Counted from the first letter of the stretch, positions 8,306 through 14,875 are shown. The stretch is 15,419 bases of DNA from Chloroflexota bacterium (GCA_005881495.1 VBHI01000065.1:1-15419); one strand, 5' to 3'. Made by a program: numbers and translations. The notes: generated by a model from the sequence alone, not told the origin.

Positions 8306-9166
8306 TTATTTAATCGCACCACCTGTCAGTCCTCGAACCAGGTACTTCTGGGCATAGATGCCCAGAGCCACAGGCACGATGACGATCAACGTGGCCAGCG
8401 CGGACACCTTCGCCAGAAAGAGACTTTCGTTACTCGAAAAGACCGCGACCATGATCGGTAAGGTCGGCGAGTTGGTATAGGTGAACGAGACAGCGAAGAA
8501 GAAATCGTTCCACGCGAAAATGATGCACAGCAGGGCCGCTGCAACTAACCCCGGGGCAGCCATCGGCACGACGATGCCCACGATCTTCTGCAACGTCGTA
8601 CAGCCATCGATCGAGGCGGCCTCCAAGGTCTCCTTGGGCAGGTCCATAAAGTACGAACGGGCCATCCAGATCATCAAGGGCAGGTTCATCGCGGTATAGA
8701 CGATGATCAACGTGAAGAGATTATCAAGCAAGTTGAGCCGCGTGATGATCACGTATAAAGGGACCAGGATAGCCGCAAACGGCATAAAGCGGGTCGAGAG
8801 CACAAAGAAGAGCATGTCATCCGAGCCCTTCTTGCTCATCTGGAAGACCATGCTGTAGGCGGCGGGGATCCCCAGAAGCAGGGCAATGGCGGTCGAGACC
8901 AGCGAAGCGATGGCGCTGTTGGTCAGGTAGGCCCCGAAGCCCGAATTGAGAGCCAGCGCAAACTGATCCAGGGTCGGCTGGAAGATGAGCGTCGGGGTTG
9001 GCGAATAGGCCGCCGATTCGGTCTTGAACCCGGTGATCACCATCCACAGCACCGGAAAGACCAGCAAAAAAACCAGCAGATATGTCAGGCCCGTCCACAA
9101 AGACTGAGCCCATTTGTGAGTGGCTTGTTTGTGAGTGGCTTGTTTGTAAGTGGCTTGCATGACCAT
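8306..9166 (-). CDS. Carbohydrate ABC transporter permease, MalG/UgpE/MtlG type
   Basis: This 286-residue integral membrane subunit should form half of the translocation pore. About six hydrophobic segments are visible (about 25-47, 82-108, 119-142, 148-170, 200-222, 250-272). The cytoplasmic EAA loop, which docks the ATPase, is EAASIDGCTTLQKIVGIVVP (182-201). It starts at ATG 9164-9166, which overlaps the stop of the other permease as TAATG, with AAAGGAG just upstream, so translation is probably coupled. The cytoplasmic N-terminus holds a threefold five-residue repeat (QATYK-QATHK-QATHK) coded by a 15-nt tandem repeat, which is unusual for this family. No ATPase gene accompanies it. Confidence 0.9.
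   Translation of the reverse strand: MVMQATYKQATHKQATHKWAQSLWTGLTYLLVFLLVFPVLWMVITGFKTESAAYSPTPTLIFQPTLDQFALALNSGFGAYLTNSAIASLVSTAIALLLGIPAAYSMVFQMSKKGSDDMLFFVLSTRFMPFAAILVPLYVIITRLNLLDNLFTLIIVYTAMNLPLMIWMARSYFMDLPKETLEAASIDGCTTLQKIVGIVVPMAAPGLVAAALLCIIFAWNDFFFAVSFTYTNSPTLPIMVAVFSSNESLFLAKVSALATLIVIVPVALGIYAQKYLVRGLTGGAIK
9116..9160 (-). repeat. 15-nt tandem repeat, three units, in the permease 5' coding region
   Basis: On the plus strand the units are GTGAGTGGCTTGTTT (9116-9130), the same again (9131-9145), and GTAAGTGGCTTGCAT (9146-9160). The first two are identical. The period is a multiple of three, so copy-number change would lengthen or shorten the N-terminal tail by five residues without a frameshift. 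It lies within codons 3-17 of the MalG-type permease. Confidence 0.9.
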
Positions 9167-10107
9167 TAGCTCCTTTCAGTCATGAGTCGCAACATCCCTC
9201 TGGCGGCCAGGATCGCTACGATCACCCCGATGACCCCAAGGGTGGCAGCCATCCCGATCTGAAACGAAAGCAACGCGGTTCGGTACGTATAGTAGGGTAA
9301 GGTGTTGGTCGCGATGCCAGGACCCCCGCCAGTCGTCAGGTAAATCTCGCCAAACGTCTGGAACACGAAAATGGTTCCGAAAAGGAGGGCGATCTCGTAG
9401 GGTTTGCGCAGCAAGGGCACGACGACGCGCCAAAACGTCGTCAAGGCTGTCGCCCCGTCGACTTTGGCGGCCTCCAGGACCTCGTCGGGGATGGCCTGCA
9501 GGCCCGCCAGAAGAACCAGCATCACAAAGGGGGTCCATTCCCAGGCGACGATGATGGTCACGCTCTCAAGGGGATACGAGGAAAACCAGGCCACCGCAGG
9601 CAAGCCGACCAGGTGCAGGGCCCAATCGAAGATGCCTGTGGATGGACTGAGAAAGAGATTTTTCCACAACAAGGCCATGACGGATGGGGTCACCAAAAAA
9701 GGCACCGTTGCTAGGGCACGCACGGCGTTGCTGCCCGGCAAGGGGCGGTTTAACAGCACTGCCAGGATCGTTCCTCCGATCACTGCCAGCACCATCGCCC
9801 CGACCACCAGTTCCAAGGTGTGGCCCATGATGGGCCAGAAGTTGGGGTCTTGAAAGAACACGGTGATGTAATTGGAGAGGCCCACAAAGGGAAAGCCCTC
9901 AGACGGGACCAACAGATTCCAGGCGTGAAGGCTAAACCAGAAGGCCAGCACAAACGGAATCTGGGTCAACACGATCATATACGCGAGCGCAGGCAGGTAC
10001 AGCCACCTGTCGGGCTCTCGTCGCACGGCAGGCTTTTGCATTTTAGGCTGCGTGGCAACCTGAACAGCCTGATCTCCCGGCATGACGGGGTGATTTACTT
10101 GACTCAT
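9166..10107 (-). CDS. Carbohydrate ABC transporter permease, MalF/UgpA/MtlF type
   Basis: This 313-residue membrane subunit is the partner of the MalG-type permease that follows it with a one-base overlap. After a polar tail of about 34 residues there are about six hydrophobic segments (about 37-60, 96-119, 131-150, 182-204, 238-258, 280-303). The EAA motif LEAAKVDGATALTTFWRVVV is at 211-230. The ATG at 10105-10107 has only a weak AAAGG ribosome binding site. A 110-nt gap containing a hairpin separates it from the binding-protein gene upstream. This fits the usual higher expression of the binding protein than of the membrane subunits. Together with the binding protein it would import a polyol or sugar, powered by an ATPase encoded elsewhere. 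Confidence 0.9.
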   Translation of the reverse strand: MSQVNHPVMPGDQAVQVATQPKMQKPAVRREPDRWLYLPALAYMIVLTQIPFVLAFWFSLHAWNLLVPSEGFPFVGLSNYITVFFQDPNFWPIMGHTLELVVGAMVLAVIGGTILAVLLNRPLPGSNAVRALATVPFLVTPSVMALLWKNLFLSPSTGIFDWALHLVGLPAVAWFSSYPLESVTIIVAWEWTPFVMLVLLAGLQAIPDEVLEAAKVDGATALTTFWRVVVPLLRKPYEIALLFGTIFVFQTFGEIYLTTGGGPGIATNTLPYYTYRTALLSFQIGMAATLGVIGVIVAILAARGMLRLMTERS

Positions 10108-10164
10108 AGCACAACCTTTCTTCTTTCTAATCGAGCCGCATCTGATGCCATTAGAGTGATCGAT

Positions 10165-10182
10165 GAGAGACCGCCTCCTCTC
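10165..10182 (-). promoter_or_regulatory. Intercistronic hairpin between binding protein and permease genes
   Basis: In the 110-nt gap, GAGAG (10165-10169) pairs with CTCTC (10178-10182) around an 8-nt loop. Flanking bases (CGA...TCG) extend the stem with a bulge. No U-run follows on the minus strand, so it is not a standard terminator. Hairpins at this position in ABC-transporter operons often protect the upstream binding-protein mRNA; that role here is inferred. Confidence 0.35.
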
Positions 10183-10217
10183 GACTCTATTGACGGTCCC
10201 TCATGCGGAGGCTCAAG

Positions 10218-11594
10218 CTAGTACCCGGAAGCGTTGTCCTTATTCACCTGAGCGGCCAGGATTTGATCGGACTGCTGGAGAGCCTGGCTGATCGTTATTT
10301 TTTTGGCAACGATGGCCGACATAAGGTCACTCACCTGCTGCCCAGCCGATTCAAATTGGGGAATGCCCACATATTGAATGCCGTGATAGGGGACCGGGTT
10401 GAGCGTGGGATGATCTGGAGTCGCGGTATTAATCGAGTCGAGCGTGACCTGGGCAAATGGCGCGGCCTTTTGATAGTCCGGGTTCTGGTAAATCGAGGTA
10501 CGCGTCCCCGGCGGCACGCTGGCCCAGCCAAAGGTCTTGCCTGCCAACGTCAGGTACTGCGAACTGGTGGCCCAGGTCAGGAATTGGAAGGCGGCATCCT
10601 TGTTGCGGCTGCTCTTAATGATGTCCAGGGACCATGCCCACAGCCAACGGCTGCCATTGGGGGTCACGACTGTGGGAGCATAGGCATAGCCGATCTGGCC
10701 TGCGACCTTGGATTGCGAAGGCGTTTCCAGCACGCCTGCCAAGGAGGTGGCGTCATAGAACATGGCGCCCTTGCCCTGCGACATCAAGCCCAAACACTCT
10801 TCCCAGCCAGTGGTCGAGGCCCCCGGCTCCCCATAGTTCTGCAACAGATTGGCATACAGTGTCACCGCCTGCTGCACCGGGGGAGTGGAGAGCTGGGGCT
10901 TCCAATTCAGATCGAACCAGCTGCCCCCAAAGGTGTTAATCATGGTATCGAGCGGGGCCATATTCATGCCCCAACCAGACTGACCCCGCATCAGAATCCC
11001 AGCGACTCCATGGGCCGGATCATTGAGCACCTGGGCCAAATGGGCAATCTGATCCCATGTGGGATGCAGAGGCATGGTCACGTTATGTTGCGCGAACAAC
11101 TGCTTGTTGTACATCATCATGCTACTCTCCCCGTAGAACGGCAGCGCATAGGCATGTCCCTGGTAGGAGAGAGTGGACATGACCGGCTTGAGAAGATCGT
11201 CATAGTTGTAGTTGCTCTTATCCCCCGCCGACATCTTGTCAAAGTATGGAGTGAGGTCCTCAACCCATCCGTTGTGCGCCCAAATGGGGGTCTCGTAACT
11301 GCCAACGGTAGCAATGTCAAACTTCCCCGCATTCGTGGCGACATCTTGAGTAATTTTAGAACGCAGGTCATTTTCGGGCAAGGTCACGAAGTTGACCTTG
11401 ATGGTGGGGTGGTCCTTTTCAAAGACTCGTTTCGTCAACTGCTCCATTTGCACCATTTGAGTGTTGTTGACGGTGCCGACAGTCAGGATCGTAGTGCCGC
11501 TAGACTGACTCTGACTGGGATTACACGCGGCCAGTATGGATAGTAGCAGAGCAAGGCAGGCTCCAACAGCGACTACCCGTACAAATTTCTTCAT
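10218..11594 (-). CDS. Extracellular solute-binding lipoprotein of polyol/sugar ABC transporter (SBP1)
   Basis: This 458-residue binding protein captures the substrate outside the cell and delivers it to the two permeases encoded downstream. A lipoprotein signal peptide is clear: MKK, a hydrophobic stretch, then lipobox ILAAC with Cys24 as the lipidation site. A Ser/Gln/Thr-rich linker follows. The segment 'KITQDVATNAGKFDIATVGS' and 'YETPIWAHNGWVEDLTPYFD' resembles the mannitol/sorbitol-binding SmoE/MtlE branch of family-1 binding proteins, which supports a polyol substrate. It starts at the ATG 11592-11594 with AGGAGGAAGCG immediately upstream. It is the first gene of the cluster, with a candidate promoter about 120 nt upstream. 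A second, closely related gene is split at the two ends of this window (13203-13518 and 1-887). Confidence 0.9.
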   Translation of the reverse strand: MKKFVRVVAVGACLALLLSILAACNPSQSQSSGTTILTVGTVNNTQMVQMEQLTKRVFEKDHPTIKVNFVTLPENDLRSKITQDVATNAGKFDIATVGSYETPIWAHNGWVEDLTPYFDKMSAGDKSNYNYDDLLKPVMSTLSYQGHAYALPFYGESSMMMYNKQLFAQHNVTMPLHPTWDQIAHLAQVLNDPAHGVAGILMRGQSGWGMNMAPLDTMINTFGGSWFDLNWKPQLSTPPVQQAVTLYANLLQNYGEPGASTTGWEECLGLMSQGKGAMFYDATSLAGVLETPSQSKVAGQIGYAYAPTVVTPNGSRWLWAWSLDIIKSSRNKDAAFQFLTWATSSQYLTLAGKTFGWASVPPGTRTSIYQNPDYQKAAPFAQVTLDSINTATPDHPTLNPVPYHGIQYVGIPQFESAGQQVSDLMSAIVAKKITISQALQQSDQILAAQVNKDNASGY

Positions 11595-11713
11595 CGCTTC
11601 CTCCTAATACGGTTAGTGATGCGCTAGGCTAGGTAGCACATTCATAAGCGGTGTAGCGAACATGGCTGGACGGAAAAACCTTGTGTGCTTCATAGCCGAA
11701 TACTCTTCCTTCA

Positions 11714-11742
11714 ATTAAATGGAGACGCACAACGTGAGACAA
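11714..11742 (-). promoter_or_regulatory. Candidate sigma-A-type promoter of the polyol cluster
   Basis: On the minus strand, TTGTCT (11737-11742) as -35 is followed after exactly 17 nt by TTTAAT (11714-11719) as -10. They match the consensus at 4/6 and 5/6 positions. Transcription would begin near 11707, giving a leader of about 110 nt before the SBP1 ATG. No clear palindrome overlaps it. The call rests on consensus and position only. Confidence 0.4.
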
Positions 11743-12376
11743 TACAATGTCTACCGACTAATGCAACGTTACATCTGTATATTAAGAACGGACCTAAAAC
11801 GATGTTGAGTCGACTGGAAGAATCCTCCTTTCTACTCTATGTTTGCGCTCCATCATCCTCACTTTGGCAAGTCCCTTTCCTTCGGCAGCATCCTGCCATT
11901 ATTTGGACAAAATTTAGGTTATTAAGTCAGGCCGTCCAGCGTGCGACTGGATGCTGCGCGTCATCTAGACGAGGAGAAAATCATCTATTGGGGTAGTGTG
12001 GGGGGACGCAAAAGCATCAGGAGAAAATAACCGAACCGAAACCGTCGGATATGGATTCTGGCGTAAGTAGCGCAACGGGAAAGCGTTACCGACACTTCGG
12101 CGTTCTAGCCCCACCTAATAGATAAATATCTGATCGCACAGGTAACTATCGCACTGCTGATAGCCCACATCAAGAGATTTTACTAAGCTACCGCACTCCG
12201 ATTTGCATTCAAGGATAGACAGTCTTCGGCTTTCACCGAGTTGCTCACCGTTCCACAGAACTGACGTCTTGAAAGGGTCTTCTGTACCTCAACCATGGTA
12301 TCAGTAAGTCTCTCTTGCCTAAGATGGTACACGCTGCTGCATTTTCAACGCATATAGTTGTGTTTTTGCTTTTTAA
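11743..12376. other. Gene-poor stretch upstream of the polyol cluster
   Basis: No convincing coding frame was found on either strand. Short open frames here lack ribosome binding sites and family resemblance. Visible structures are a 9-bp inverted repeat GCAGCATCC/GGATGCTGC (around 11886-11957) and a short minus-strand peptide AGRPDLIT (11917-11940). The latter repeats part of the transposase tail found at 904-1122, hinting at a decayed IS copy. Confidence 0.5.
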
Positions 12377-12527
12377 GGCAAGGTTCAATTTAGGTTCAAT
12401 CAAATGTGACTGTCTGATAGTCCAGAAACACTTTCCACCGAACTCCGGAAGCACTTCTTACCATATTCAGCACGATTCGGATAGCCATTGAGTTTCATGA
12501 AATTGTCAAGTGCATTTGAACCTTGCC
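12377..12527. repeat. 151-bp segment bounded by 12-bp perfect inverted repeats
   Basis: GGCAAGGTTCAA (12377-12388) is exactly the reverse complement of TTGAACCTTGCC (12516-12527), and partial matches extend outward. A related CTTGCCTAAG occurs at 12314-12323 and again at 12522-12531. The interior has no convincing gene. It could be a MITE-like element or the remains of an insertion sequence. Confidence 0.5.
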
Positions 12528-12591
12528 TAAGCAATTTCTGATGAGGGCCATGATCGCCAGCTCAAAGAAGTCGACGGAAGACATCTCCCCC

Positions 12592-12861
12592 CTACTCCTG
12601 CCTGTGCGTTTCCTGAGCAGCCGGAACGACAAGAAAGGCAAAGCCGAGCTCTTCCGGAGACTTACCGTACACGATACATAACCGATCCAGGTTGATGGGG
12701 TACGGTGCCTGGGTGCCGTACTCCCAGCGCGCATATGTGTGTAGGTTGACCCTAATTTGCTCTGCCGCCATGGCCAATGACCATCGGCGTTGCTTTCTCG
12801 CTGCCCTCAACCGCAGATTCTTTCCTCTTTTCAATTGTACCTGATACTTCTGCACGATCAA
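12592..12861 (-). CDS. Short XRE-family helix-turn-helix protein
   Basis: The frame encodes up to 89 residues with an XRE/Cro-type DNA-binding domain: 'LRAARKQRRWSLAMAAEQIR', then 'VNLHTYARWEYGTQAPYP', then 'LDRLCIVYGKSPEELGFAFL'. The pattern of WSxxxAAExIxVxxxTYxRWExGxxxPYP...LCxxxGxSPEELGF is common in Ktedonobacteria-type regulators, where it is usually the N-terminal domain of a longer protein. Here it stops about 15 residues later, so it is either a stand-alone regulator or a truncated relic. The start is uncertain. The long frame begins with a TTG (12859-12861) behind a weak site. A TTG at the 'LRAARK' position has a better GAGGAAAG upstream. Target and partner are unknown. Confidence 0.55.
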   Translation of the reverse strand: MIVQKYQVQLKRGKNLRLRAARKQRRWSLAMAAEQIRVNLHTYARWEYGTQAPYPINLDRLCIVYGKSPEELGFAFLVVPAAQETHRQE

Positions 12862-12884
12862 GCCCTATAAGCGCAACCCTATCA

Positions 12885-12906
12885 AGACGACCAACAGACG
12901 ACCAAC
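12885..12906. repeat. 11-nt tandem direct repeat
   Basis: AGACGACCAAC occurs twice in succession (12885-12895, 12896-12906), just upstream of the short XRE gene. The copies are identical. Function is unknown; it could be replication slippage or paired regulator sites. Confidence 0.7.
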
Positions 12907-13109
12907 AAATTATTCTCGTTTGCCTCATGTAGCCTCTCAAGGAATGTTCGTCCTCCAGGCCCTCTCTTTCTTCACCCACACGCTGTTCATGCTCATTCTC
13001 TTTCCACTCTTCATGATCGCTGTCATGCACTTCTGCAGGTGTGCTTGCAACCCAGTGGCAAAGAGCTAGATCAGCCCTGGACAGCTTCCCTGCTTCCAGT
13101 TGGGGAGCC

Positions 13110-13149
13110 CATGTACACCTCCTTCTATACTCGGCACAGACAGATCATA
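13110..13149 (-). promoter_or_regulatory. Orphan promoter and ribosome binding site without a surviving gene
   Basis: On the minus strand a -10-like TATGAT (13144-13149) is followed by AAGGAGGTGTAC (13113-13124) and an ATG (13110-13112). The frame then ends after 13 codons (MGSPTGSREAVQG). The palindromes at 13151-13166 and 13182-13199 sit in the spacer and upstream region of this promoter. This looks like the regulated start of a gene whose body has been lost, or of a leader peptide. No good -35 is seen. Confidence 0.35.
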
Positions 13150-13150
13150 T

Positions 13151-13166
13151 ATGTTCAAATGAACAT
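13151..13166. promoter_or_regulatory. Palindromic operator candidate 1
   Basis: ATGTTCAAATGAACAT is a palindrome with 7-bp perfect arms and a 2-nt centre. It shares the half-site ATGTTC/GAACAT with the second palindrome 31 nt away (start to start). It lies between a TATGAT -10 candidate and the second palindrome. A TGTTCT half-site lies between them (13173-13178). Confidence 0.55.
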
Positions 13167-13181
13167 TGTTTCTGTTCTGTT

Positions 13182-13199
13182 ATGTTCTAATAAGAACAT
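13182..13199. promoter_or_regulatory. Palindromic operator candidate 2, GlpR/DeoR-like
   Basis: ATGTTCTAATAAGAACAT has 7-bp perfect arms around AATA, 18 bp in all. E. coli GlpR operators (ATGTTCG-WTAW-CGAACAT, from memory) have the same arm sequence and spacing. GlpR is a DeoR-family repressor, and a DeoR-family gene lies 0.7 kb away at 13907. It begins four bases from the break in the split binding-protein gene. Binding by that regulator is inferred. Confidence 0.55.
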
Positions 13200-13202
13200 T
13201 AT

Positions 13203-13518
13203 AAATGGGGGTCTCGTAACTGCCGATGGTGGCAATATCAAATTTCCCCGCATTTGTAGCAACATCCTGGGTAACTTTCGAACGTAGATCATTTTCAGGC
13301 AGGGTTACGAAGTTGACCTTGATGTTGGGATGGTCCTTTTGAAAGACTTGCTTCGTCAATTGCTCCATCTGCACCATATTGGAGTTGTTGACGGTAGCGA
13401 CAGTCAGCGTCGTAGTAGAAGATGACGAGGATTGACTTGATGGCGCACAGGCCGCAAGCACTGCTAAAAGCAAAGCAATGCTTGTCATGATGGCGATTGC
13501 CCGTGCTGCACTCTTCAT
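13203..13518 (-). pseudogene. N-terminal part of a split polyol-type ABC solute-binding protein (SBP2-N)
   Basis: This encodes about 105 residues closely matching the N-terminus of SBP1. They include a lipoprotein signal peptide with lipobox VLAAC (Cys24), an Ser/Thr linker, and the block 'KVNFVTLPENDLRSKVTQDV' followed by ATNAGKFDIATIGSYETPI. Homology ends at 13203. The frame then runs seven foreign codons (YNVLIRT) to a TAA at 13180-13182. The ATG (13516-13518) has AAGGAGAA seven to eight nt upstream, so it is probably still expressed as a truncated lipoprotein. The remainder of the gene appears at 1-887. Compared with SBP1 only about 31 nt are missing between the two halves. It is transcribed divergently from the DeoR-family regulator. 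Confidence 0.85.
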
Positions 13519-13906
13519 TGCGAATTTCTCCTTGTCGGATGCGTCGATGCAATAAAAAATAGTACGTCCAATGGTTGCAAAAGCACTACATGGATGTAAG
13601 AGAAGGTCTCAACAACGAGAGTCTCCGAAGAAAACCAGCTCCTTTCTATTTGGAATAGCATAAAGTATGCAGGTTCTCCCACCAGGGAGATACCTTAGAT
13701 AGGCATACCTTTACGAAGTTACGCTGAATGTACGAAGACGAACAAAAAATGTTTCAGTAAGTACAAGTTTACCATATAATTTGTTTGATTTCAAGGGTTA
13801 TTGTGATACTCTTGCTTTATTGGACAAAAATATGATACTATTTTGTTACAAATACCATTACAACAATAGCAGTCTGGCTAATCCCACAGAGAGGACCTTT
13901 TTTTAT
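13519..13906. promoter_or_regulatory. Divergent intergenic region between SBP2-N and the DeoR-type regulator
   Basis: This region holds several symmetric structures. GCATAAAGTATGC is at 13658-13670. A hairpin TCTCCC-ACCA-GGGAGA lies within 13672-13694. An outer GTATGC/GCATAC pair is at 13665-13670 and 13703-13708. GAACAAAAAATGTTTC is at 13740-13755. The last lies over the -35 region of a perfect plus-strand -10, TATAAT (13775-13780), which would start the regulator transcript near 13787. Autoregulation and control of SBP2 from here are likely but inferred. Confidence 0.45.
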
Positions 13907-14743
13907 ATGAAGAGAAGCCGCCAGAACTCAAGCGACCGACACGCACAACTGATTGGATTGCTCAAGCAGCGTGGCTACTGCTCCGTTGTAGAGATGAGCC
14001 AATTGCTAAATGTATCACCGATGACCATTCGACGTGATTTGCATATGCTGCACGAGAAGCAGATTGTAGAGGTAACATACGGAGGGGCACGCTTCATTGC
14101 ATCAAAACGAAGCGAACCCGACTTTGATATCCGAGCGCGAGAACACCTGGCTGAAAAACAAGCTATTGGGAAACGGGCCGCGGAACTCTTTATCGAAGAA
14201 GGGGATGTTATAGGTATTGACAGTGGCAGTACAACACTGGAGATCGTGCGAAACTTGCCCAATATCCCGCTAACGATTGTAACGCATTCTCTGGCCGCCG
14301 CCAACGTTGTCGCACAGAATAGGCGGTATTCATTGATTATGCTTGGGGGAGTTTTGCAGCACGAAGCGAACTGTCTTTGTGGCCCACAGGCGATTGCCGC
14401 CTTACATACGTTGTACATCAACAAACTCTTCCTGAGCACCAGTGGATTGCTTCCTCCCGACGGTCTATCATGCAATATTCTGCCTGATGCAGAAGTCAAG
14501 CAGGCACTAATAAGCTCCTCACGCCAAATTATTTTATGTATGGATAGTAGCAAGATTGGCAGAGCCTACCTTGCACGCTTCGCTACCCTCAACGCTATTG
14601 ATACGCTGATCACCGATAACGGCATCTCGGACGAAAGTCGTGAGGTTATAGAACAGCAGCAGATACAGATAATCACAGTTTCTACAGAGATTCCAGCGTC
14701 TCTTCCTGAATTAGTACTGACCAGGGATGATGTTGCAGTATAG
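13907..14743 (+). CDS. DeoR-family transcriptional repressor
   Basis: This 278-residue sugar-responsive regulator has an N-terminal DeoR winged helix (about residues 10-62: 'LIGLLKQRGYCSVVEMSQLL' then 'NVSPMTIRRDLHMLHEKQIV'). The C-terminal DeoRC sensor (about 85-240) carries the phosphosugar-pocket motif GIDSGSTT and 'LIMLGGVLQ'. DeoR regulators usually respond to a phosphorylated intermediate of the pathway they control. Here xylulose 5-phosphate or fructose 6-phosphate would fit. The frame is open from 13781, but ATG 13907 was chosen. It has an AGAGAGGA site upstream and gives the normal family length; the extra 42 residues have no family resemblance. It is divergent from the split binding-protein gene, a typical regulator/transporter arrangement. 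GlpR-like palindromes nearby are its best candidate targets. Confidence 0.88.
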   Translation: MKRSRQNSSDRHAQLIGLLKQRGYCSVVEMSQLLNVSPMTIRRDLHMLHEKQIVEVTYGGARFIASKRSEPDFDIRAREHLAEKQAIGKRAAELFIEEGDVIGIDSGSTTLEIVRNLPNIPLTIVTHSLAAANVVAQNRRYSLIMLGGVLQHEANCLCGPQAIAALHTLYINKLFLSTSGLLPPDGLSCNILPDAEVKQALISSSRQIILCMDSSKIGRAYLARFATLNAIDTLITDNGISDESREVIEQQQIQIITVSTEIPASLPELVLTRDDVAV

Positions 14744-14875
14744 GCCTCTGAGGAACAACCGCACTCTGCGCGTTCTGGACCGGCCGATCGGTGAGCAGCG
14801 ATCGAACCTTATGAATTGTACCCCTCCATTATAACCACATGTATTTGTTAAACCTTATTATTGTAGACTCATTGC

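Noticed and set aside
10203..11543. Long plus-strand open frame (446 codons)
   Set aside because: It is fully antisense to the binding-protein gene, has no family resemblance, and arises from the codon bias of the opposite strand.
11685..11996. Plus-strand open frame of 103 codons in the gene-poor region
   Set aside because: It has no ribosome binding site, no domain, and low-complexity translation; it also overlaps the likely cluster promoter.
12752..13030. Minus-strand open frame of 92 codons, rich in Glu and Arg
   Set aside because: It overlaps the XRE gene in another frame, starts with GTG without a clear ribosome binding site, and matches no family I recognise.
13740..13755. Possible LexA/SOS box (GAAC...GTTTC)
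   Set aside because: The spacing between half-sites is seven, not the four of Gram-positive-type SOS boxes, and the ATGTTC...GAACAT palindromes nearby have the opposite half-site order.
13781..13906. 42-residue N-terminal extension of the DeoR-type regulator
   Set aside because: It shows no resemblance to the family and has a poor upstream site; the ATG at 13907 has a ribosome binding site and gives normal length.
14790..14812. CGATCG...CGATCG as a terminator for the regulator gene
   Set aside because: The stem is short and is not followed by a run of T on the plus strand.
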